From positions 1 to 44,569 of the forward strand of contig JAIOQY010000190.1 of assembly GCA_021108435.1 (NCBI GenBank): a stretch of DNA of 44,569 nt, read 5' to 3'. Under the pieces are notes generated by a model. The model ran no database searches, was not told where the DNA came from, and worked only from the letters and a program-made list of their open reading frames with translations. Position 1 is the first letter of the stretch, and every line of letters begins with the position of its first letter. The stretch comes from Candidatus Aegiribacteria sp. (lineage in GTDB: Bacteria > Fermentibacterota > Fermentibacteria > Fermentibacterales > JCC-6). Shown here piece by piece: positions 33,466-43,238 of this stretch. The position numbers were made by a program, and so were the translations under genes.

Positions 33466-34779
33466 CTAATCCTTCGCGGCAACACTGACGTTATCAATCA
33501 GTATTGCCGGATATTTACCTCCCGTTATGGAATCATGAATGGTATTCTCGACATGCTCGATATTCTTCAGTATCTCGTAGACATTGCCCGCTACCATTCC
33601 ATCCTTGACCCTTCCCCTGATCTCGCCATTTTCAACGTAAAATCCGGGGTTGAGTCCAACAGAAAAATCACCATTAAGAATGTTGCCTGAATGGGCGCCA
33701 AGAACTCCGTGAATGATGACTCCTCTGTCGATACTTGCGATCATCTCTTCAAAAGAGGTTTTCCCCGGCGATAATCTACTGCATTGAAGTGAAGGAGCCG
33801 GAAGTATCGCGATTGTCTCGCCTCCCCACATTCCGCTTCTGAATCCATTTCCTGCAGGTTTCTCGTTCAATTTTTCAGCGTAATCAAGATTGAGAATGAT
33901 ATCTTTGAAAACCCCTCTATCTATTATTGTGTGTTTCCTGGTTGGCACGCCTTCATCATCGAAATACTGCTGGGAAACGTCTTCCGGGTCGGTCGGGTCA
34001 CCGTATAGCGTAAACTTTTCTGAAACGATCTGCTCGCCCAGCTTATTCTGAAGAGGTGATATTTTGTTGTAAAAAGACTTTCCAGACGAAGCTGCTGATA
34101 ATCTCCAGATAAGTGTATACATCGCGTCAGACATGAACATGACCTTCATTCTGCCGGTGGGTATCTCAACTTCAGGCAAGCCTGCCAGATACATATTCAC
34201 CAGTTTATCAAGTTCCCCCGTCGGAAAATCAGCTGTCTTCCTGCTCAGGAAGATCTTCTGAACTGAGGTCTCCGTGTTCGGAAAAAGCAGTGAAGTGAAC
34301 GTGTACATAAATGAAGTTCTGCTTGAGACATCGAGTCCGCTCGTATTGACAATCGCGGTATCAGTGATACCTCGCCCTGTTCGAACATCAATCTGTCCCT
34401 CAATCTTTCCTTTAAGATGATCAAGCACTCTCTCCGATAGCGAATGAAGATCATGAAAACCCATCTCAGCAATAGATCCATCGGGAACCACAGGGCTGGG
34501 AATATTCGAGGGGGAGGGAAAAGAGAATCCAGCCTTAACATTTCCTTTGAGCGAACCAAGGGCATTCTCAACAAGTTCTTCTCTGTCAAGAAGATTCTTC
34601 GTGTAAGCTGTTCCTATTCTGCCATCCTTCAGCAGCCTGATCGCATATCCCGATTGAATTGATGCGGACAGATCCGTCGGAGTACCGTTTCTCATCTCGA
34701 GACCGCTGGAATCAGTGCGTATACTGTATACCTCTGCCTGATCCGACACTCTTGATGCTGTTTCCAGAAGTTTTTTCAT
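33466..34779 (-). CDS. pmbA: PmbA (TldE) subunit of the TldD/TldE protease
   Basis: Partner of TldD in the cytosolic TldD-TldE (PmbA) metallopeptidase that processes peptide substrates such as microcin precursors. It lacks the HExxxH motif, as expected, and has the family segments GYAIRLLKDGRIGTAYTKNL, SGKSFYNKISPLQNKLGEQI, and the C-terminal VHGVLGAHSGNILNGDFSVGLNPGFYVENGEIRG in this protein's form. Start ATG 34779 (437 aa) lies just after the TldD stop with GGGGG of the TldD end as ribosome site; the GTG at 34788 is poorer. Gene order tldD-pmbA and tight spacing support a functional complex. Downstream the REP-like palindrome follows within 10 bp. Confidence 0.9.
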   Translation of the reverse strand: MKKLLETASRVSDQAEVYSIRTDSSGLEMRNGTPTDLSASIQSGYAIRLLKDGRIGTAYTKNLLDREELVENALGSLKGNVKAGFSFPSPSNIPSPVVPDGSIAEMGFHDLHSLSERVLDHLKGKIEGQIDVRTGRGITDTAIVNTSGLDVSSRTSFMYTFTSLLFPNTETSVQKIFLSRKTADFPTGELDKLVNMYLAGLPEVEIPTGRMKVMFMSDAMYTLIWRLSAASSGKSFYNKISPLQNKLGEQIVSEKFTLYGDPTDPEDVSQQYFDDEGVPTRKHTIIDRGVFKDIILNLDYAEKLNEKPAGNGFRSGMWGGETIAILPAPSLQCSRLSPGKTSFEEMIASIDRGVIIHGVLGAHSGNILNGDFSVGLNPGFYVENGEIRGRVKDGMVAGNVYEILKNIEHVENTIHDSITGGKYPAILIDNVSVAAKD

Positions 34780-34780
34780 G

Positions 34781-36145
34781 TCATACACCCCCTACTACCA
34801 TATCACGAATGAGGACATGAGGCCCTCCAAGAGCAGATTTGATATTCAGCTGCCCTTTTCCGCAGCCTCCCCTTTCCGAAAGCGTCAGGTCATTTCCGAC
34901 AGCTACAATATTCTGCAGTGTGGTGAACAGGTTGCCCATGATATTAATATCACGAATCATCGGACCGAGTTTTCCATTTTTCACGATGAAACCGTACTGT
35001 GCTCCAAATGTGAAATTCTCTCCACTTGTCTGACCGCCTTTACCATCAACGAGATAGAGTCCTTCATCGAGTTCTTCGAGCAGGTTGTCAAAGCTTTTCT
35101 CTCCGGGCTCAATATAGATGGTCCCCATTCTGATTATGGGTTCAAACCGCATATCTTCGGCTACCGAATGACCTGTTACCGGTTCTCCGTAAGCTTTTGC
35201 GGTACGACGGGAGTGAAGTCTTCCGGTCAGTACACCCCTGTCCATAAGGGTGACCGGTTTCACTTCGACACCTTCATCGTCGTATTTGTAGTAACCGATC
35301 TGATTCGGGATTGTTGAATCCGCAATTATTGTAACTTGTTCCGTACCTAGCCTTTCCCCAAGAGACATCTTCTTTCTGAGAGAGGGATTATCTTCAATGA
35401 TATCCGCCTCACTGAAATGGCCAAAAGCCTCATGAGTAAATACGCCGGTTAGAAGAGGGCTGAGTATCACATTGTATGTGCCGCCTTTAACCGGTTCTGC
35501 ATCAAGCAGCTTTCCTGCTATCCGCGCCCTTTTGACAAAATCTTCATTTCTGCCAAGAAGACGATTATATCCGTCAGCTCCGCCAATCGAGATTCTTATG
35601 TTCTGAAGCAGGCTGTCACGCTTTGCAATAACCTCACCTGCGATATTTGTTGTCAGTATCTCTTCCGAAACAGCAGATCCCTCCGAGTTGACGTAATACT
35701 TCTCCCTGCCGATTTCACTGTACGAAATATTAGTTGTTTCAATAGAAGGCTGCTCCAGCATAAGATCATTGTACATGCTGGTCAGAACTAGTTTCTCATC
35801 AATGGGGATCTCTCTGGGATCTCCATTCAGATTAATCTTGACTCTGTCCCGTACAACCGGCACCTGTTCCAGCGAAGATTTCCTGCCTCCTGTCTCAACT
35901 ATTGTCTCAGCCCCTTCAACAGCGAGTTCCAGCGCCCGGCTGACATCTTCCTCCTTTGTTACCGTGGCGGTTGAGAATCCTCCACCTTTCAATACTCTTA
36001 CGACATACCCATCAGTGTTGTTGGAGCCGATCTGCCTGATTTCCCTGCCGGTGAAACCTATGAGGGTGTGCCTTTTGATCTCGTACCGGATATCAACGAA
36101 ATCCGCTTTAACTCCTTTGATCATATTTCTGAGTTTTTCGAGCAT
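34781..36145 (-). CDS. tldD: TldD zinc metallopeptidase
   Basis: Catalytic half of the TldD/TldE complex. The characteristic zinc site HEAFGH (His238, Glu239, His243) lies in VFTHEAFGHFSEADII, followed by the conserved third-ligand region and FGAQYGFIVKNGKLG, RDINIMGNLFTTLQNIVAVGNDL and RGGCGKGQL near the C-terminus. The N-terminal half has FVDIRYEIKRHTLIGFTGREIRQIG. At 454 residues it is normal. ATG 36145 follows AGGAGC. First gene of the minus-strand run with pmbA; divergent from the C1 peptidase across 280 bp. Confidence 0.93.
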   Translation of the reverse strand: MLEKLRNMIKGVKADFVDIRYEIKRHTLIGFTGREIRQIGSNNTDGYVVRVLKGGGFSTATVTKEEDVSRALELAVEGAETIVETGGRKSSLEQVPVVRDRVKINLNGDPREIPIDEKLVLTSMYNDLMLEQPSIETTNISYSEIGREKYYVNSEGSAVSEEILTTNIAGEVIAKRDSLLQNIRISIGGADGYNRLLGRNEDFVKRARIAGKLLDAEPVKGGTYNVILSPLLTGVFTHEAFGHFSEADIIEDNPSLRKKMSLGERLGTEQVTIIADSTIPNQIGYYKYDDEGVEVKPVTLMDRGVLTGRLHSRRTAKAYGEPVTGHSVAEDMRFEPIIRMGTIYIEPGEKSFDNLLEELDEGLYLVDGKGGQTSGENFTFGAQYGFIVKNGKLGPMIRDINIMGNLFTTLQNIVAVGNDLTLSERGGCGKGQLNIKSALGGPHVLIRDMVVGGV

Positions 36146-36425
36146 GAAATGCTCCTTCCAGATTGAACAGGATTAATAACAGTTGAATGAAAATTTTCCT
36201 GGTCAGCTATTTTTTCGGAAAATTCTTTGCATTCAGATTTCTAATCAGCAATGTATAATATATATAAGTCTTTTTTTTTCTGCGCGAGCGATTCAGAATA
36301 TACAACCAGCTTCAAACTTGACCTGTTCAAGATATACAGGCATTATAACTGGAACTGTCCTGCCAAATTCATGTTACAGTAGAATGACGTACTTTTAATA
36401 GATTTTTTTCTTTGGAGGTTCATTT
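36146..36425. other. Divergent intergenic region (280 bp)
   Basis: No gene. Contains a plausible promoter for the C1 peptidase at 36318-36346 and a T-rich stretch at 36268-36278. Confidence 0.5.
36318..36346 (+). promoter_or_regulatory. Possible promoter of the C1 peptidase gene
   Basis: TTGACC (36318-36323), 17-base spacer, CATTAT (36341-36346), giving a leader of about 75 nt. The -10 box has only 4 of 6 consensus bases. Confidence 0.45.
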
Positions 36426-38033
36426 ATGAAAAACCTGATAGTGATTTTTCTGCTTTTATGTTTCGTTTCCTTTTCAACCGCTGATCCGCCTTCTAGTTTT
36501 GACTTGCGCAATGTCTTTGGCGAGAACTATGTAACTTCTGTAAAAAGCCAGCAGGGTGGCACATGCTGGACCTTCGGAGCAATGTCAGCCATTGAGGGAA
36601 ATCTGTTAATGACGGGTGTCTGGGCAGCATCGGGAGAGACCGGTGAGCCTGATCTTGCTGAATACCATCTTGACTGGTGGAACGGTTTCAACCAGTTCAA
36701 CAATGATGATACAGACCCTCCCACAGGGGGCGGACTTGAGGTGCATCAGGGAGGTGACTACCTTGTGACTTCAGCATATCTCACCAGGGGTGAGGGAGCC
36801 GTAAGAAACATTGATGGTCAGTCCTTTGATACTGCTCCCGATAGATACCAACCAAGTTATCATTACTACTATCCAAGGACTATTGCATGGTACACTGCGG
36901 GAGCAAATCTTGAGAATATCAATGAAATCAAGCAGGTCATTATGGACCACGGTGTCATAGGAACATGCATGTGTTACGATGGCAGCTTCATGTCAGGCTA
37001 TATTCACTATCAGCCGCCATCCAGCACACTTGATCCTAACCATGCCATTTCGATCATAGGCTGGGATGACGCGAAGGCAACACAGGCTCCGCAGCCAGGC
37101 GCCTGGCTCTGCAAGAACAGCTGGGGCACCGGCTGGGGGAATAGCGGATACTTCTGGATATCCTTTTACGACAAGCACTGCTGCCAGAATCCCACGATGG
37201 GTGCTATTTCTCTTCGCGATGTAGAGCCTCTTGAATATTCGAATATTTACTACCACGACTACCACGGATGGAGAGATACTCTTCTGACAGCAACTGAGGC
37301 ATTTAACGCTTTCGTGGCTGATAATTATGAAACGGTGGAAGGTGTCAGTTTTTTCACTGCTGTGGATAACGTTGATTATACAGTGAAGATCTTCAATACT
37401 TTCTCTGGAGGAGAACTCCTTGATGAACTAACTAGTGAAAGCGGTACAGCTTCATATACCGGTTTCCATACCATTGAACTTTCAACTTCGGTAAATATTG
37501 ATACAGGATGCGATTTCTATGTCTACCTGGAACTTCTGGATGGAGGCCAGCCCTTCGGCTGTACTTCAGATGTTCCTGTACTGCTCGGAGCAAGTTACAG
37601 AACCATTGTAGAATCATCTGCAAGTCCGGGTGAGAGTTTCTATCTTAGCGGCGCATCCTGGACAGACCTTACAACAGTGGATACCACTGCAAATTTCTGC
37701 ATAAAGGCTCTGAGCAATCTTTCAGTTGGTATTGAGGGAGAGGATGATGTTCCCTCTGTTCTTTCGTTAGATCCTTTATATCCCAATCCCTTCTCCGCAC
37801 AGGTTGTTATACCTTTCAATCTTGCTTCTGCTGGATTTGCGGAGATCTCTGTTTACGACCTCTCCGGAAGACAGATTAAGACCATTGCCGGACAGGAATT
37901 CATGGCCGGAGAATATACGGTCATATGGCAGGGCAGAGACACCAATGAGAACCCCGCAGCTTCCGGGGTTTACTTCGTACGTATATGGACAGAAGCCGGT
38001 TCTGTAACCAGGCAGGTAATGCTTATCAGATAA
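36426..38033 (+). CDS. Secreted papain-type (C1) cysteine peptidase with T9SS-like C-terminal domain
   Basis: Papain-fold endopeptidase. ATG 36426 follows TTGGAGG at eight bases; signal peptide [19 protein letters not shown]. The mature enzyme begins at once with PPSSFDLRN, without a pro-region: [17 protein letters not shown] carries catalytic Cys47, [12 protein letters not shown] has His206 and [20 protein letters not shown] has Asn231. The usual Gln oxyanion residue is Gln42 with one residue fewer before the Cys than in papain. A beta-sandwich insert-like region follows (250-435), then the FlgD/T9SS domain ([36 protein letters not shown]) ending VMLIR. Third unrelated secreted cysteine peptidase in the window with this tail. 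Convergent with the phosphohexomutase gene across a hairpin. Confidence 0.9.
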   Translation: MKNLIVIFLLLCFVSFSTADPPSSFDLRNVFGENYVTSVKSQQGGTCWTFGAMSAIEGNLLMTGVWAASGETGEPDLAEYHLDWWNGFNQFNNDDTDPPTGGGLEVHQGGDYLVTSAYLTRGEGAVRNIDGQSFDTAPDRYQPSYHYYYPRTIAWYTAGANLENINEIKQVIMDHGVIGTCMCYDGSFMSGYIHYQPPSSTLDPNHAISIIGWDDAKATQAPQPGAWLCKNSWGTGWGNSGYFWISFYDKHCCQNPTMGAISLRDVEPLEYSNIYYHDYHGWRDTLLTATEAFNAFVADNYETVEGVSFFTAVDNVDYTVKIFNTFSGGELLDELTSESGTASYTGFHTIELSTSVNIDTGCDFYVYLELLDGGQPFGCTSDVPVLLGASYRTIVESSASPGESFYLSGASWTDLTTVDTTANFCIKALSNLSVGIEGEDDVPSVLSLDPLYPNPFSAQVVIPFNLASAGFAEISVYDLSGRQIKTIAGQEFMAGEYTVIWQGRDTNENPAASGVYFVRIWTEAGSVTRQVMLIR

Positions 38034-38040
38034 AATCACA

Positions 38041-38079
38041 GGAAACCGTGGGACACTATTAGCAGGGTCCCACGGTTCC
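38041..38079. terminator. Hairpin between convergent genes
   Basis: Arms 38041-38054 (GGAAACCGTGGGAC) and 38067-38079 (GTCCCACGGTTCC) pair along 13 bases with one bulged A and a 12-base loop. No U-tract on either side, so intrinsic termination is uncertain. The hairpin overlaps the last codons and stop (38059) of the phosphohexomutase. Confidence 0.6.
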
Positions 38080-39405
38080 CAGCAGTTGTCTGATTTTGTT
38101 CAACTTCGATTCCAGGAGATTCTCGTCAACCGCTTCAGCGACAAGGCGCAGATACGGTTCGGTATTGGAAGGTCTTATACTGAACCACCAGTCAGGAAAT
38201 TCAATTCTATATCCATCGAAGTCATAAATTGCTTCCGGTTTCTCTTTTGAAGTGAAGTAGTCCTTCAGAATCTCCATTGCAGCCTCTTTATCATCAATCC
38301 TGAAGTTGACTTCTCCGGAGTTCGCGTAAGTCGAAATTGAATCGATCAGAGAGGAGAATGTTATTCCATTCATTTTTAACTGTACCGCAATATTCAGAAC
38401 AATAAGCGCTGCAATCATACCGGAATCACAGTTGAAGAATTCGCTGAAATAGTAATGACCTGCCAGTTCTCCTCCATAAATAGCGTTCAGTTCCCTCATC
38501 TTCATCTTGGCATGAGAATGACCGACTTTCCACATGAAAGATCGGCCTCCAAGTTTTTCAATGTATTCGATGACACCACGGGAAGTTCTAATATCACACA
38601 GAACGTATCCCTTCCGTTCAAGAAGATAATGGAGTCCGATAACAGCAGTGATCAGATCAGGACGAACAAATCTCCCTCTGTCATCAACAAACATGACTCT
38701 GTCCGCGTCACCATCAAAAATAATTCCTATATCCAGTTCGTTTTCTATTACCAGGTCTTTCAGATCACTGGTGTTCCTTTCATCCAGAGGATTTGGAGGG
38801 TGGTTTGGAAAAGTGCCATCCAGAATATCGTAAATTACTGAAGGGGTGGATCCGAAAAGATCACGAACAAGTATTGAAGCCATTCCGTTTGAGCAGTCAA
38901 TTCCGAAATTCAGATCTGAATAATCTCCGCTGAATTTTCTCAGAAACGATAGATATTCAACCTTGATATTCGCTAGTTCAAATACTTCACCTTTGAGTTC
39001 AGACGGTTCTACTATTTCATTTTCAACCATTGCTTCCAGTTCTCTAAGACCCGAATCGTATCCGACGGGAAGAGCTCCCCCGCGGGAAATTTTCAAACCA
39101 TTGTACTCTCCGGGATTATGCGAGGCGGTAATCTGAACCGAGGCTTTAAATCCATGTTTAGCTGTCGCGAAGTAGACCATTGGAGTTGTTGCGAGTCCCA
39201 TGTTGAAGACAAGGGCTCCTGCATCTGTGATGCCCTTGATGAGATTCTGAAATACCTCGGGTGTTGATTCCCTGCAATCGTAACCGACCAGAATTTCCTC
39301 TGCTGAAAGTAGTCCGGGAAGGAAATATCCTATCCTGTAAACTGTCGATCCGTCGAAATCTCTACCGTATACTCCCCTGATATCGTATGCTTTGAATACT
39401 CTCAA
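38059..39405 (-). CDS. manB: Phosphomannomutase/phosphoglucomutase
   Basis: Alpha-D-phosphohexomutase interconverting hexose 6- and 1-phosphates, supplying GDP-mannose or UDP-sugar synthesis. Active-site phosphoserine is in QITASHNPGEYNG (Ser95 from the start used here), the metal-binding loop is FDGDADRVMFVD, the sugar-specificity loop GGELAGHYYF (GELSGH-type, favouring mannose/glucose) and the phosphate loop RPSNTEPYLRLVAEA. The frame has an ATG at 39426, but TTG 39405 lies six bases after AGGAGAGG and immediately after the stop of the flippase gene, and opens directly into the family start LRVFKAYDIRG. The protein is 448 residues, a normal length. Third gene of the kinase-flippase-mutase operon; the end of the gene is formed by the hairpin at 38041-38079. 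Confidence 0.92.
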   Translation of the reverse strand: MRVFKAYDIRGVYGRDFDGSTVYRIGYFLPGLLSAEEILVGYDCRESTPEVFQNLIKGITDAGALVFNMGLATTPMVYFATAKHGFKASVQITASHNPGEYNGLKISRGGALPVGYDSGLRELEAMVENEIVEPSELKGEVFELANIKVEYLSFLRKFSGDYSDLNFGIDCSNGMASILVRDLFGSTPSVIYDILDGTFPNHPPNPLDERNTSDLKDLVIENELDIGIIFDGDADRVMFVDDRGRFVRPDLITAVIGLHYLLERKGYVLCDIRTSRGVIEYIEKLGGRSFMWKVGHSHAKMKMRELNAIYGGELAGHYYFSEFFNCDSGMIAALIVLNIAVQLKMNGITFSSLIDSISTYANSGEVNFRIDDKEAAMEILKDYFTSKEKPEAIYDFDGYRIEFPDWWFSIRPSNTEPYLRLVAEAVDENLLESKLNKIRQLLGTVGPC

Positions 39406-39406
39406 T

Positions 39407-40509
39407 TCAAACCTCTCCTGGATCATCTGTGCTGTCTCCGGCGGTTTTTACATTTTCTGTCCTGCGAACCGCACCCAGCACCGTAAACACTCCCAGGATC
39501 ACTGGGATATAGAGCAGGAAAAATCTCTGCAGAAGCGTAAATATAGGAAGCAGATTCCTTGATATAACAGAACTCATCAATGCAGCGGTTGTCAGTTCCG
39601 CTACTCCACTGGCACCCGGACTCGGGGCAAAGTAGGAGATAAAGAAAATGATCATATGTATTGCGATCACATCCATATATCCTCCTGTTCCGCCTATACC
39701 CCTCATAATGAAGTATGCAAGTGTAAACTTATTCAGGTACAGCACTCCTGTGAGTACGAAACTTTGTAAGACAACCATCAATTCCTTGTTAAAAAAGAAT
39801 TTGCAGGCATCTCCATACTGTTCTACGAATCGACCGAACCATTCTCGCAGAGCCTCTGTCCTTTTTGCGATTCTGGGTATCCTGCTGAAGAAGCCTGTCA
39901 GAAAATGGAAGAACCTTTCAAAGATCGACGGTTTCAGCAATGCGGTCAGGACAACTATGAACTGAAGACAGAATACCACGAAACCCGCTATTATCAAATG
40001 ATTCACAACATTCGATGAAAAACTTCCTCCAAGAAAAAGAAGTGCTCCGCCCGAGGCAATAATAAAGAAAACTATCGTCGATAGAAAATTAATAACACCA
40101 ATTGACATTCCCCTTGCAACAGATATCCCCCCATTATACAGAATGAAAAGCTGTGCTGGACCACCGCCCGTCTGTGACGGAGTAACCGCACCCATGAAGA
40201 TATTGGCAAGATTTGCCCTGAAGCTAAGCCTTGTGCTTGTACCCGGTTTCAGCTTACGGGTGAAAACATGAATCCTCAGCCCCCCGAGCCAGAGGTCAAG
40301 AAAGGAAAGGGGTATTATCAAAAGAAGATAAACAGGTTGCAGGTTTGAAAGAGCTTCAAAAGAATTTTCTGTATTCGAGTAAAGATAAATGAAGGCTAGT
40401 GCTGCTACTGAGATGAAGAGAAAAAGGATAATACCTTTTCTAATTGTCTTCCTGTTGAATATCCTGCTTGTATCCTCCAGGTCGAATAACGGTTTCTGCC
40501 TGCTTTCAT
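39407..40509 (-). CDS. Flippase-like/UPF0104 membrane protein, apparent frameshift near its start
   Basis: Multi-spanning protein of the lysylphosphatidylglycerol-synthase-TM / UPF0104 family of putative lipid or glycolipid flippases: FRANLANIFMGAVTPSQTGGGPAQLFILY is the family signature, and SYFAPSPGASGVAELTTAALM the second. The annotated TTG start (40321) truncates membrane segment one; the frame remains open upstream and encodes DTSRIFNRKTIRKG then GIILFLFISVAALAFIYLY, clearly the missing segment, with no standard start codon. An ATG (40507-40509), overlapping the kinase stop as ATGA, leads into MKAGR and would join this frame if one extra A were present in the run at about 40493-40495. 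I therefore infer a one-base deletion there, real or artefactual. Confidence 0.75.
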
Positions 40510-43238
40510 TTACTGAGGACAGCGTGAATCTCTCGTTTCAGTGTTGATACTTTAAATGGTTTTGCGAGTCTTCCGGAAAAACCATAATCGGAGAAGTTAG
40601 ATATTACAGGATTGTTCGAGTATCCACTGGATACTATAGCTTTTATTTCAGGATCTATTTCCCTGAGATATTTGATAGCTTCTTCCCCGCCCATCCCTCC
40701 GGGTATAGTTAGGTCCATAATCACAATGTCGAATGGTTTCCCAGAAGACATTTCTTTTTTATAAAGAGATATTGCATCTGCACCGTTGTTACATTCTGCA
40801 ACTCTGTGTCCGAGAATCTCAAGCATACCAGTCAGAACATCTCTTATACCCGGATCATCATCCATAACCAGAACATACATCGAGCCATCAACCGGTTCAT
40901 GATTCTCAAGGTCTTCAGTTAAAGCTTCTTCAACGAAAACACCAGTTGCAATCGGCAGATATACTGCAATTTCAGTTCCCTCTCCCTGTTCGGAGGATAC
41001 CCGGATAGTGCCTGAGTGTTGGGAAATAATGGAATAGCACATAGAAAGACCCAGTCCTGTGCCGCCTGGTTTTGTTGTGAAATATGGATTGAAGATTTTT
41101 GCAAGATTCTCGGAGGAAATTCCTTCTCCAAAATCCTTTATTGAAGTAAGAACATAACTGCCTTTCTTCAGATTATTATCATCTTCTAGAATCTCCATAT
41201 TTCTGCAGGTTATCTTGATTATTCCACCATCCGGCATGGCTTGAACTGAATTCAGAACTATGTTCTTGATAACTTGAGATATCTGTTCAATATCAACTTC
41301 AACAAAATCAAGATCGTCGTTAATGTCGAATTCCGCCAATATGCTGGACCCTCTTAACGCAAACTGCGCTGCCGTGCGAACGATATCCTTCAGATCAACT
41401 TTCTTCTTAACGGGAACTCCGCCTCTTGAGAATGTAAGAAGCTGTCTAGCCAGGTCAGCAGCAGCATCTGTAGCTGCTTCCGCCATAAGCAGCCGATTGC
41501 GGCTTTCTTTTTCATCAGTTCCGGATATGGCAAGCGAGATGTTTCCCTGAATGCTCATCAGGAGATTGTTGAAATCGTGCGCAATACCACCGGCCAGGGT
41601 TCCTATTGATTCCAGATTCTCAACTTTCTGCTGGTCTTCCTCTACTCTGCGCTGATTCGTGATGTCTCTGATTATACCTTCATTGTACTCGATCTCTCCA
41701 CTGCTTCCTACTATTCCTTTTGCTGAAATGGAAGCAAGAAACGTGGTTCCATCCATTCTCTTCAGTTCCGCTTCGAAATTCTCAATCACTTTTTCACGAT
41801 GTATCTTTTCTATTAAGTCCCGTCTTCTGTCAGCGTCAACATAAAGTTCCTGAACACAGATGTTTCCGAGATCCTCAACATTCGCGATCCTGAACATGTT
41901 GAACATCTCAGGGTTAGCGGAGAGAATGCGTCCACCTGGCTCCGATGTGGATCGGTAAATGGCAACCGGAATATTTCTGGAAAGCTCTCTATATTTGTCT
42001 CGTGTTACTTCGAGTTCTTCTCTTGTTTTAAACGATTCGGTGAGATCTACCGTCAGTGTAATGACTTTATCAACATCTCCATCTTCATCCTTGAGCGCAT
42101 AGAAGTGGTGAGATATCCATTCAGTTCCTTCAAGGTAAGGATTAAGAAGCCTGAGCTGCGGTATGTAGAGCTCTCCACCTTTGCGATATATTTCCTCTAC
42201 CGCCCTGATATAGTCCCCGAGATAGGAGTCTTTTTCATCCATTCTGAGTTCAGATCTTGGAATCATTTTTTTCAGCTGGTCTTCCTTTGTCTTCTTCCAG
42301 ATTCTTCTCCAGGATTCATTTGCAATCAGAAGTGTTCCATTTCTGTCGTGAACAGAAATACCAATCGGTGAATTCTCTATCAGTGCTTCCAGGAACCCCT
42401 GTTTTTTTTGCAGCTCCTTCTCAATCTTTTTTCGATCCGGAAGTTCTCTGATCGAAATGAACACCGCATGACTGTTACGGTACTTGATTCCGGCCACGGA
42501 CAGTTCTCCCTGAAAATATCCCTGGTTCTTACATACTCTGGCCTCAAGAATAAGAGCTTTCTTTAAAGCTTTCCCCTCTGCGCTGATTATTGAGAGCAGC
42601 TTACTTCTGTCATCCTGATGAAACAGCGTAACAGGATTGACGGAATAGATATATTCGCGGGTCTTTCCGATCATATTGCAGAAACTTGTATTTGTGAAAA
42701 GAATTCTGTCTTTACTGCAGATAAGAATTCCATCTCTCGTGTTCTCAATTGCAGCGCGATATCTTTCTTCGCTTTCTGCTGCCTTACTTTGTGCCTGAAT
42801 CACTTCAGAGAGATCTTTCAGCACTACTATTCTATCATCAGTTCCTGGAATGAACGCGACATTTGCCTGCATCAGTCGAGATTCTTTCCCTGGAAGGATA
42901 ACATGAAGGCTGTATGTTGATGGAGAATCACCGGATCCCGTTGCTCTGTTCAAGAAATATCCTCTTGCACGTTCGATATCCTCTTCTGCAACAAATCGGG
43001 ACCAGTTTACTTTACCGACCAATTCATTTGTGCTGAATCCAACAATTTTTTCAAACTGCATATTTACGAACTGGATAATTCCATCTTCATCGATTATAAC
43101 AATAAGACTATCAATGAGATCAAGAATTGTCTCGAGAACTTTTTTTCGTGAATTCAATTCTTCTTCAAGCTTTGACATCCTTGCTGTAACAGATTCAAGG
43201 TGTTTCAGTATCTGATCGTTATCTTCTTTTTGCTTCAT
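40506..43238 (-). CDS. Hybrid sensor histidine kinase with four PAS domains and receiver
   Basis: Soluble sensory kinase of 910 residues, no membrane segments. Coiled coil at 1-40, PAS domains at about 35-150, 160-275, 283-405 and 420-535, then a HisKA domain with GGIAHDFNNLLMSI (phosphorylated His554), an HATPase_c domain with NIVLNSVQAM (N box), DFGEGISSENLAKIF (G1) and GGTGLGLSMCYSII (G2), and a C-terminal receiver with YVLVMDDDPGIRDVL, phosphoacceptor Asp842 in IVIMDLTIPGG and Lys in RLAKPF. There is no DNA-binding output domain, so signal leaves by phosphotransfer or protein contact. The stop overlaps the start of the flippase-like gene. Signals for the PAS domains cannot be read; aromatic/acidic residues do not show a clear haem or FAD set. 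Confidence 0.92.
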   Translation of the reverse strand: MKQKEDNDQILKHLESVTARMSKLEEELNSRKKVLETILDLIDSLIVIIDEDGIIQFVNMQFEKIVGFSTNELVGKVNWSRFVAEEDIERARGYFLNRATGSGDSPSTYSLHVILPGKESRLMQANVAFIPGTDDRIVVLKDLSEVIQAQSKAAESEERYRAAIENTRDGILICSKDRILFTNTSFCNMIGKTREYIYSVNPVTLFHQDDRSKLLSIISAEGKALKKALILEARVCKNQGYFQGELSVAGIKYRNSHAVFISIRELPDRKKIEKELQKKQGFLEALIENSPIGISVHDRNGTLLIANESWRRIWKKTKEDQLKKMIPRSELRMDEKDSYLGDYIRAVEEIYRKGGELYIPQLRLLNPYLEGTEWISHHFYALKDEDGDVDKVITLTVDLTESFKTREELEVTRDKYRELSRNIPVAIYRSTSEPGGRILSANPEMFNMFRIANVEDLGNICVQELYVDADRRRDLIEKIHREKVIENFEAELKRMDGTTFLASISAKGIVGSSGEIEYNEGIIRDITNQRRVEEDQQKVENLESIGTLAGGIAHDFNNLLMSIQGNISLAISGTDEKESRNRLLMAEAATDAAADLARQLLTFSRGGVPVKKKVDLKDIVRTAAQFALRGSSILAEFDINDDLDFVEVDIEQISQVIKNIVLNSVQAMPDGGIIKITCRNMEILEDDNNLKKGSYVLTSIKDFGEGISSENLAKIFNPYFTTKPGGTGLGLSMCYSIISQHSGTIRVSSEQGEGTEIAVYLPIATGVFVEEALTEDLENHEPVDGSMYVLVMDDDPGIRDVLTGMLEILGHRVAECNNGADAISLYKKEMSSGKPFDIVIMDLTIPGGMGGEEAIKYLREIDPEIKAIVSSGYSNNPVISNFSDYGFSGRLAKPFKVSTLKREIHAVLSK

